Assembly: GCA_013398955.1 (NCBI GenBank) | Contig: VWPU01011481.1 | Coordinates: 1-64,000, forward strand | Direction: 5' to 3' | Length of the DNA stretch: 64,000 bases | Source: Callaeas wilsoni | Lineage: Eukaryota; Chordata; Aves; Passeriformes; Callaeidae | Shown here: one piece after another, positions 56,177 through 64,000 of the stretch | Numbering within the stretch: position 1 is the first letter of the stretch | Layout: every line of letters starts with the position of its first letter | The notes under the pieces: model-generated | The model's input: the letters and a program-made list of their open reading frames with translations, nothing else | The model's database searches: none | Told to the model about the DNA's origin: nothing | Translations under genes and position numbers: made by a program

Positions 56177-56772
56177 AACTCGCCAACCCGCTGTATACAG
56201 AGTGGATTTTGGAGGCAATCAAAAAGGTAAAGAAGCAAAAACAGCGTCCTTCAGAGGAGAGGATATGCAATGCAGTGTCATCGTCGCATGGTTTGGACCG
56301 CAAAACTGTTCTGGAACAGTTAGAGTTAAGTGTTAAAGATGGAACTATTTTAAAAGTCTCCAACAAGGGTCTCAACTCCTACAAGGATCCTGATAACCCT
56401 GGGAGAATAGCACTTCCGAAGCCTCGGAACCATGGCAAGTTGGATGGTAAACCAAATGTGGACTGGAATAAACTTATTAAACGGGCAATTGAGGGCTTGG
56501 CTGAGTCTAGTGGCTCATCCTTGAAGAACATTGAGCGCTTTCTGAAAGGGCAGAAAGATGTATCTGCATTATTTGGAGGTAGCGCTGCCTCCATTTTTCA
56601 CCAGCAATTACGATTAGCTGTCAAACGTGCTGTTGGCCATGGTAGGCTCCTTAAGGATGGACCTCTGTACCAACTAAACACTAAAGCAACCACTAATGTT
56701 GATGGGAAGGAGAGTTTTGAGTCTCTTTCCTGTCTCCCTCCAGTGTGTCTCCTTCCCCATGAAAAGGATAAG
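56170..56772 (+). CDS. KAT6A: Histone acetyltransferase KAT6A (MOZ/MYST3), first coding exon; rest outside window
   Basis: MYST-family lysine acetyltransferase of the MOZ-BRPF1-ING5-EAF6 complex in the nucleus, acting on histone H3. The exon opens at 56002; the ATG at 56170 has a strong context (CACCATGG). 201 codons run to the donor AAG/GTAAGA at 56773, phase 0. The product starts [20 protein letters not shown] and is almost identical to human KAT6A. It covers the N-terminal winged-helix region (about 1-80) and the linker-histone H1/H5-like domain (about 95-175), ending near LLPHEKDK, just before the double PHD finger. I found no PHD exon in the remaining 7.2 kb, so the next intron runs past the window. 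KAT6B was considered, but the sequence and the AP3M2 neighbour favour KAT6A. Confidence 0.95.
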
Positions 56773-57183
56773 GTAAGACCCAGTTTTTGCATTGGATCCC
56801 ATTGTATCCAATTTTCTAAGCATGAGAGGAAATGTAATGGATTGTAATTCGTAATTTGGACCAGGAAATTGCGGATGAGCTACTGTGGGGAATTTACAAT
56901 GTTTCTATGTAGTGGAACTGAATGTATGGCAACAGGCTTACTGTAGGTGTGTTAGCAAAACATAGGAAGTAAGCCTCCTCTCTTAAAGGTGAGGTGGATT
57001 GGCAAGGGAGATTTGAGTTGATCTCTGACATTTTCATTTGACTGCCATTTCTTCTTCGTATTTGAATTCAGGTAACATAGTGAGGGGCTGATTAGCAATT
57101 GCCACCTAATGCTGTCTTAGAGGCTTTCTTTGTAATGGGCAAAGAACTTTCTGTCCCAGTACCATTTTGTTATGAAATAGGAA

Positions 57184-57277
57184 GAAACCTGGTCTAGTGG
57201 AAGGTGTCCCTACCCGTAGCAGAGGGTTGGAACTGGATTATTTTTAAGCTCTCTGCCCACTCAAACCATTCTACGAT
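57184..57277 (+). repeat. CR1 LINE 3'-end fragment, plus orientation
   Basis: CTGGTCTAGTGGAAGGTGTC, then GGGTTGGAACTGGATTAT and CAAACCATTCTACGATC follow the order of the CR1 3' end. Diverged copy in the first large KAT6A coding intron. Confidence 0.85.
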
Positions 57278-60200
57278 CTAGAGAGCATGGAAATGCTGGA
57301 AAGAGCACTCAGGGACTTCTGTACTCTGCCCCCTCCCATCCCCCCCATTTTAAATATAAGTTCTTTATAAAAAATATTTTTCTGTTGCTTTCTCTTATTT
57401 TTTGTGGTTTTCCCTTCCTTTCTGCCATACTTCTGCATGCTTAAGGTCATTGATCCTCAACACTAACCTCAAGATGTAGTTGTTAGAGTGAAATTCATAC
57501 CCAGTCAGTAACTTTTTATTCTTTATATTACTGTGAATGCAGAGTAAAACAGAAGCTTGTCTTTGTTTATTGAAGATCAATTTACCAATGATTCATATAT
57601 TTGCACTACTAGTATCTAGGACACCTAGAATGTGAAAATTTTTCTTTTTTATAGTAAAGAGATAGATTTTTCAGTAGAATGGGAAATTTTTGGTTGTTAC
57701 ATATACTCTGTTCAGGAATGAGTTCTTTGGATATGTCCTACTCATGGTTTTTGAAGTCAGCTTCACTCTCTGGTGAGAGGTGCTTTATTGCTCTATTAGG
57801 ATTTGAAGACTTAATACTGCTGTAGGAGTCTTCTTCCTAAAGAAAATAAAATCTGCACAGCTGCATTATCTCCAGTAAATTTTCTCTGAAGTTCTCATTT
57901 AACTGCGGGGGCTTTACTGTGGACACAGTACTTGCCTTGTCAGTGTGTTGTGCTGTGGGCTGGCCTAATGTAGGAAGTAAGTAGTATTATGCTGAAAATT
58001 CCAGCAGCTTCCTCTATCCTTTTTTCAAGTGTTCTGTCTACAAGTGTTTCCCATGTAAGTCTCCAACTTCATCTATAATGAAATCAGTATAGCTGTAAAA
58101 TGTTATGAAAACTGGATATAAACAAACCTGGCACATGAGGTGGCTAGACTGAGAGTGCCGGTAACAGTGGATGATATTAGCTGTGCATATTATTAACACA
58201 GTATGTTTCACAGCCTATTCAGCCTTCTTGTGATGTGCCGAAACTCAGGATCAGCTTGATATACTTTGAGATGAATTGTTCCCTGCACTTTTCTTAAAAT
58301 GTTATCAGTCAGAGTGGTGAATGGTAGTATGAGCTACTATAAATACTGGATTTAGTCTGGGATTTTTTTTTTGTCCCCCTGGAAAAATATAAATTTTGCA
58401 AGGGATTTTTTCAATAAATTCTTGTGGATTTTTGTGTCTATGTTTAACCCTAGATTTCTGCTCTTCTGTACCATCTCTGTGCTGCGTAACTCAGGCCGAG
58501 TTTCATACTAGTTTCTGAAGTAATTTTGAACATACGATGTTAAAACATGTAGGTTCTGCCAGCATTAATTGACTGGCAAGCCAGTGGTAGCTCAAAGATA
58601 AGTTCATGTTCTCCAGGATTTTTAAGACAGTTTATTTTTTGGTTTTGGTTTGTTCTTGGTTGGTTGTTTTTTCCACGCAGACACTGCAATCACTCTAATG
58701 CTTGCTGTTAAATCTCAACCAGTTTATGCAGGCACAGAAGACATACTGTGCTGTAGTGATATTCTTGACTTACTGGGTGCTTGAGAGCGGTGAGAGATTT
58801 TTTCTCTTCCTTTTTTTTCTTTAATGGAATATACTTGGTACAGATTCTTTGGGAGTATTGTGACAATGTTTCCCTTGATTCTCAGAAGAGCCTTGGCAGT
58901 AAGGTGAACAAAAAAGTTCAGCCTCCCAAATCTGAAAAATCCTTGTGAACTGTCTCTTGTTTGCTGCTCTTGATCTTCTGTCCTGCACTGTTTTGATCCT
59001 TAACATCCATTTAAGAACTGTCCATTTATCATATGATCCAAATTTATGAATCTTAAATGAATAATATTTTTTCATTTGTTTAAATGTAGCATCCACACAG
59101 CTGCATTTAGTTACCTGTCTGTCTGACAGTACTGTCACTTTGTTAGATGCATGGAAGTGAACATTCAGTTCTGGGTATTTTACTGTGTGTTATGAAATTA
59201 AGTACCTTGCAGAAGGTCTGTAAGGCTGAGGCTCAAGTTTTTTAACCAAAATAAGTGTAATGCAGCACCACAGAAGCTTTGTTTAGTAAATATTACTTGT
59301 TTTTTTCAGATCTTCTTTTTCATCTCGATGTTCCGTGAATACCACGTTCTAGCGTTCAAGGGCAAAAATCCTGGCAAGTTTTCATGGTTTGCTGGGTAGT
59401 AATGACGTGCTGCTGACATTATAGTTTTCAAATCCCTGGCCTAAAAACACTACTTAGATGAAAACAAGCAAACAGGAAAGGAATCATGCTGATGGGCAGA
59501 GCTCACTGCTGAAATTTGGTTATCAGATAGTGACAATGGCTGACAAAAGGAGAGTTGTCTTAAACCTGAGTTTTAAGAACCATGCATGCATAGGCTCTAG
59601 GGAAGTGGCCTTTCCTTTCTTCCCAGTTAGTTTAGAACCTAAAATGTAAGTTGAACTATTTTTGTATTACTCGTGTTTTGGACAAAATGCTGGACTTGAC
59701 TTAGGAGTTGTTTCTGTGATAGGTGACATGCTGGTAAGATCCACAATACCTACCCCTTTTGGGAAAGAAAGGAGGGGGAAAGGGTGCAAATTGTTGCAAT
59801 ACCTAAAATTGTGGTGAAAGAAAAGACATTTAGTTGCTGCCTCTTGGGTAGTATCAGGCAAGCACTATGCCTTCATTATAGCTGGAAGTGAGGAAGTATA
59901 GGTGTCAGGCCTCCCAAATCAGGTCAGCCAAAGAGATAAGTGCTCTGTACTGAGTACACCGTCCGTCAGTCACAACTGAAGGGAATGAGCATAGCCTGCA
60001 ATCTAGAGTCAAAAATACGTAATGTCACACTGTAACAGAGTAATTTCTGCAGCAACCCCCTGATTAAATATGCATGAAAGATTTCTTTAAAGTATGATGG
60101 TGCCTTCTCTTTCATTTTGTGCAATTGCTGCACTTGCAGACTGAAACAGGATTTTTACTTTTTAAAGTTTGTGGGTTTTTTTTCCTTGACGAAAAATTGT

Positions 60201-60714
60201 TGTTTTCTGGTATTGGTTCAGAGGAACAGTTTTATTTCTTGAAACTTCTTACTAATTATTATTTTTTTAAATGGTTTTTTCTGAGGCAAGTGAAAAAATT
60301 CTTTGGTACTGCTTCAGAAACCATTACTTATCCTTAAATGAATGTCACGTATCTTTAGTTAGATAGGGGCAAATTTTTTTTTTTTCAGCTGAACAGATTA
60401 ATCAGTGTTCCTGTTTTAACGTGTGCTGACTATCAAGATGTCTTTGGGAATAGAAGGGCTTGACATGAGTATTCAGAAAGAAAAAGGTACGAGTATCTTG
60501 ATGAAAATTTTTGGGATCTTTCACCACCACTTGATTAAGTTTTTAGCTTGGGGGTTCATGGTGGTGTGGTGGTTGGTTGGATTTTTGTTTGTTCTGGTTG
60601 TGACAAGTGCTGTAGAGATGATTTAGGAAGTTAGTATTATTCACACTGGCACAATGCATCTCTGCCAGAGGTTGCCACAGTCATTGCAAAGAAAAAAAAG
60701 CTGGGGGTTGTCTT

Positions 60715-60746
60715 CCTGAACAGTTCCTGAAAGTGAACTGTTCAGG
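60715..60746. repeat. Perfect inverted repeat, 11-bp arms, 10-bp loop
   Basis: CCTGAACAGTT (60715-60725) and AACTGTTCAGG (60736-60746) are exact reverse complements. KAT6A intronic, no further context recognised. Confidence 0.75.
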
Positions 60747-61394
60747 AGCAGCATTTATTTGTATGGCTATAGTACCTGGTAGTTCAAGTGATACTATGTT
60801 GGCAATGTACAGAAGTGTAACTGAAAAGCATCTCATTTTGTAAAGTTGGTACTTGGTGTGAAATAAGGCAATACTCATGAGATGATGAGCACAAGGTAAT
60901 ACTGTAAGATAATAAATAAAAATCATGGTATATTAGCTACATGCCAAAAATTTTAATTATGTCTTTTAGTCACTACAAAACAAATGGTTTTGAGGTTATA
61001 AAAGAATTATGACTGTATATTATGACAGTATTTTCTGCAGGGTACGTCTTCCTTTGGAATCATTTAGCATGATTTTAAAATTTTGTAGTACAATGGTCAG
61101 ACTAGAAGAAGGAACTCATCCACAGCTTGAATACTAGCTTTAGTCAAAAACTAATGAATATGTGGGAGATACAAATGTAGTACTTGAATAAAACTTAAGG
61201 CAAACTGTGTTACCTTACTAATGCAGTAGCTTTTGATAAATGCTAAAGCTGCTACTCCAGAATGCTAAAATACATTATCTCACTACCTGCGGGTTCTGTT
61301 TATCAAAAATAGTAGGAAAATATCTAACAAATGAAAATTAAGTTTATCGTTTGCATGCATGACTTTTGCAACACTGCTGCAGTTAATAAGGACT

Positions 61395-61933
61395 ACTGTC
61401 ATCAGACAGCAAAATACCATGAAACCTCTCTCACTTCCCTCCACAGTGGGATGGGGGAGAGAACTGGAAGGAAAAAAAAAAGTAAAATTCATGAATTGAA
61501 ATAAAGACAATTTAATAAGACAGAAAAGAGAGAGAAAATAACAATTATGATAAAATAATTAAAATATATAGAACAAGTGATGTACAAAGCAGTTGCTCAC
61601 CACCTGCCAACTGATGGCCTGATACTCCCAGAGCAGCAGCCCCCAGACAGCTTCTCCCCAGTTTATGTACTGAGCATGACACTATATGGTCTAGAATATC
61701 TCTTTGGACAGGCTGGGTCAGCTGTCCTGGCTGTGTCCCATCCCAGCATCCTGTGCCTGCCAGCCTCCTCACTGTGGGTGAGGTGAGAAGCTAAAAAGTC
61801 CTTGACTTGGTGTACTCGGCAACAACTGAAACATCAGTGAGTTATCCAAAGTATTCTCATCCCACAAAACACAGTACCACACCAGCTACTAGGAGAAGAA
61901 TTAACACTATCCCAGCCAAAACCAGGAGAACCG
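61395..61933 (-). mobile_element. Solo LTR of an avian endogenous retrovirus, minus orientation
   Basis: Read on the minus strand, the block starts with TGGTTTTGGCTGGGATAG-like sequence near 61930. It continues with the TTCTCATCCCA-type segment, a TCATGCTCAGTACATAAACT promoter-like stretch near 61680, and a polyadenylation-type TTAAATTGTCTTTATTTCAA region near 61500. The tail to about 61395 is degraded. This layout matches a very common avian LTR that I know by sight; I cannot fix its family name (ERVL- or ERVK-class). No gag/pol/env sequence flanks it, hence solo LTR. It lies antisense in a KAT6A intron. Confidence 0.75.
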
Positions 61934-64000
61934 TTCAATAGTTTATATAGTATTACTACAATGCAAGAATTACTGCACTACTTTGAGAGACTACTACAAC
62001 ACAGTAATTATTTAATACTTTTTAAGAGCAAAGAGCTCTTTCCTGGTACACCGTCGTGAGGAACTTCAGGTGTAGTAAGTTGCAGATCTTAAGGCTGGAT
62101 GCCTTAAAGATAGCTTGCTGTGCTTTTGTTGACCATTGTTACAGAACACAGGTTAAAACACATTGTTTAAAAAAACAGTGGTAACATCAGCTAACTGAAG
62201 GAGAAGTGGAAATAACTACTATACGTGTTGGAAGTTTCCAGAGCATCTGAAATTTGATGTCAGGACAACAGTTAGGACTGTTTCTTCCTCAATTGGAAGG
62301 AAAATACAGGTGGTATTATTTGATATCCATTTGCACTGTTCTTGAAACTGTCGTTTATGTCAGTTGTTTTAACTGGCTATGGCTGTAGCAACCTTTAAGT
62401 AAATATCTCAGTATTATCCTGCAGTACAGGTGAGAATATAAAGCTAAAATTCTGGAAGTGCTTCCTGAAAAAAAAATGAGAGGAACTTCTGTGACTGAAA
62501 AGTAGGAGTAATATTTAAAGCAGATTCCCTGTGCTGCTGTCTTGCATGTTCCTTATGGCATGTCTGTTTCCTAGTTTTGTGTTGCTATTTATATCTGTTG
62601 GTACTTATCAATCCCTTTAACTGTGGACTATTAGACGTGCAGCATCCTTCAGGCCTTCCTTCTTGCCAGTAGTAATTCTAGATCCTAGTATGCACTCATA
62701 AACTTACATGAAGCCAAACTTCTTGTATTTTTTTAGAAAGTTTGTATGCTTTGAGGGCATCATAGTTGTTTTGAAGGCCTTTAAGCGTACAATAACTATT
62801 GCTATATTTTGCCTGTTTAAAGTTAATAATTGTTAGTTCCATGTCTTAAATGAAAGGGCAGTCCGATTACTGGTAAAGAGGTTATTTGTGGATTGATTTG
62901 TGTGGGGTGGAGTACATAAATGATCTGCAACCAGAACACTGTAATTACGTATTGAGAGCTCACCCATCTCTCCAAGTGCACTCTTCAGGCACAGGCTCCC
63001 AGCTGGAGCAGGATTAGGATTCACTCTCTTCCAGCTGGTTCTGGGGAAGAGAAGTCTGTAGTTCTGTCTAGAGAAACCTTGTGGATGATAACAGATGGCC
63101 TCCATCTGTACACTGTGTAACTCTGGAAACCTAAGTGCTAAAAAATTACTTTGAACTTTATTCACTCGATTAATCAACAGGTGAAGTAGCTCTTAGTAAT
63201 TGAGCAAGTGTAAGCAGGCCCTAAATATTATTGCCACGGACACCTGTGAATAGATGCTATGAACTGATGCATTTAGCGTGGAAAGGGGCTGAATGGTACC
63301 AAGAGTGGCTCTGGCAGTGTCTGGAGTCATGATAACTTAGAGGCAAAGCTTGTCACTTTGGGAAGACATCAGATGTTGTGATGACTACCTGTGTCAGTGG
63401 CTACTACTGTGGAGGAAGTCTTTTTAACAGTGTTCCCTGACACAATTTCAGCAGAAGCTGAGTATAGGATAGCGGATTAAAAAGGAGGAGACTAGTCCAA
63501 TATGTTGGCTGGATCCCTGTTGTCAGTCCTTTCTGTCCAGTAGCTTATTGATAGATATGGAATAACATCTCTCTGAAGTTTGGTTAATAAAGGAATTGTA
63601 TTTACTACAGAGCTTTAAAGGCTAGTCAGATAGGGAGGAAAGTGGATGATGGACAATGTTGATAAAGAAATAACAGCTTGATTCCAGTGTTAGCTTTGTT
63701 ATATAGGAAGGGAAGAAACAGCAGATAGAATCAGAGCAGGTTATTCTGTCCCTGCTTTTCTCCTAGTTTCCCAGAAATTTTATCTTAAGTCGTAGTGGTG
63801 GAAGAAAAAAGCTGTTAGAAAGCAATAGTTATTAAATTACGTACTGGTATTTTAGTTGAAAAATAGGTTCTATGTTCTTAAAACGTTAAGTCCAAGCAAA
63901 ATCTGGTGAACAAACACAATGTGTGACAGACTGCTGTCTCCTTCAACCTCTGTGAAGTAAGTGGGTATTTGCTTGTTCAAGGATTTCAAACTATGTTTAT

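Larger units (their letters stand above)
56773..64000 (+). other. KAT6A: KAT6A intron after the first coding exon (truncated by window end)
   Basis: The donor at 56773 has no matching acceptor exon that I can recognise up to 64000. Apart from the CR1 fragment, the solo LTR and a hairpin listed separately, I see only unannotated AT-rich intronic sequence. Confidence 0.7.

Noticed and set aside
59306..59400. KAT6A second coding exon
   Set aside because: A T-rich TTTTTTCAG acceptor-like site precedes 59311, but the following codons show no PHD-finger cysteine pattern.

Overview
The window is vertebrate nuclear DNA, and it looks avian. It holds five spliced, single-copy protein genes with canonical GT-AG introns and CpG-island promoters, plus CR1 LINE tails, a solo retroviral LTR of a type common in birds, and one tRNA-Ile-headed SINE with a CR1 tail. 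As far as I recall, that SINE architecture was described from passerine birds, so a perching bird is the best guess. No bacterial, viral-genome or CRISPR features are seen.

Layout, left to right. (1) VDAC3 on + (5' exon in the CpG island at 1-660, coding 2871-13266, poly(A) signal 13642). (2) IKBKB on - (start codon at 24344, stop at 14366), tail-to-tail with VDAC3 and under 1.1 kb from it, stop codon to stop codon. (3) PLAT (tissue plasminogen activator) on +, head-to-head with IKBKB across about 2 kb (TATA-like box 26278, coding 30616-39038). (4) AP3M2 on - (49877 to 43761), tail-to-tail with PLAT. (5) The 5' end of KAT6A on + (two leader exons and a first coding exon of 201 codons; the rest lies beyond the window). 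The gene set and order match the human 8p11.21 neighbourhood, but VDAC3 is inverted relative to human and POLB and DKK4 are missing between VDAC3 and IKBKB. One inversion of POLB-DKK4-VDAC3 would explain both.

The genes are functionally unrelated neighbours: a mitochondrial porin, the IKK-beta kinase of NF-kB signalling, a secreted serine protease, an endosomal AP-3 adaptor subunit and a histone acetyltransferase. I spliced four complete reading frames by hand and they stay in phase: VDAC3 283 aa, IKBKB 757 aa, AP3M2 418 aa, PLAT 558 aa (552 from the second Met).

Points of most interest: the 5' splice site after the first kringle-1 exon of PLAT reads GG instead of GT, and skipping both kringle-1 exons would keep the frame; the SINE ends 16 bp before a VDAC3 exon; the only cysteine in VDAC3 is at the VDAC1/2 position, and all six human VDAC3 cysteines are absent; PLAT has Lys instead of Gln just before the catalytic GDSGG and a shortened specificity loop; and the KAT6A leader carries several upstream ORFs, one overlapping the start codon. 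I did not find a new multi-gene system here.
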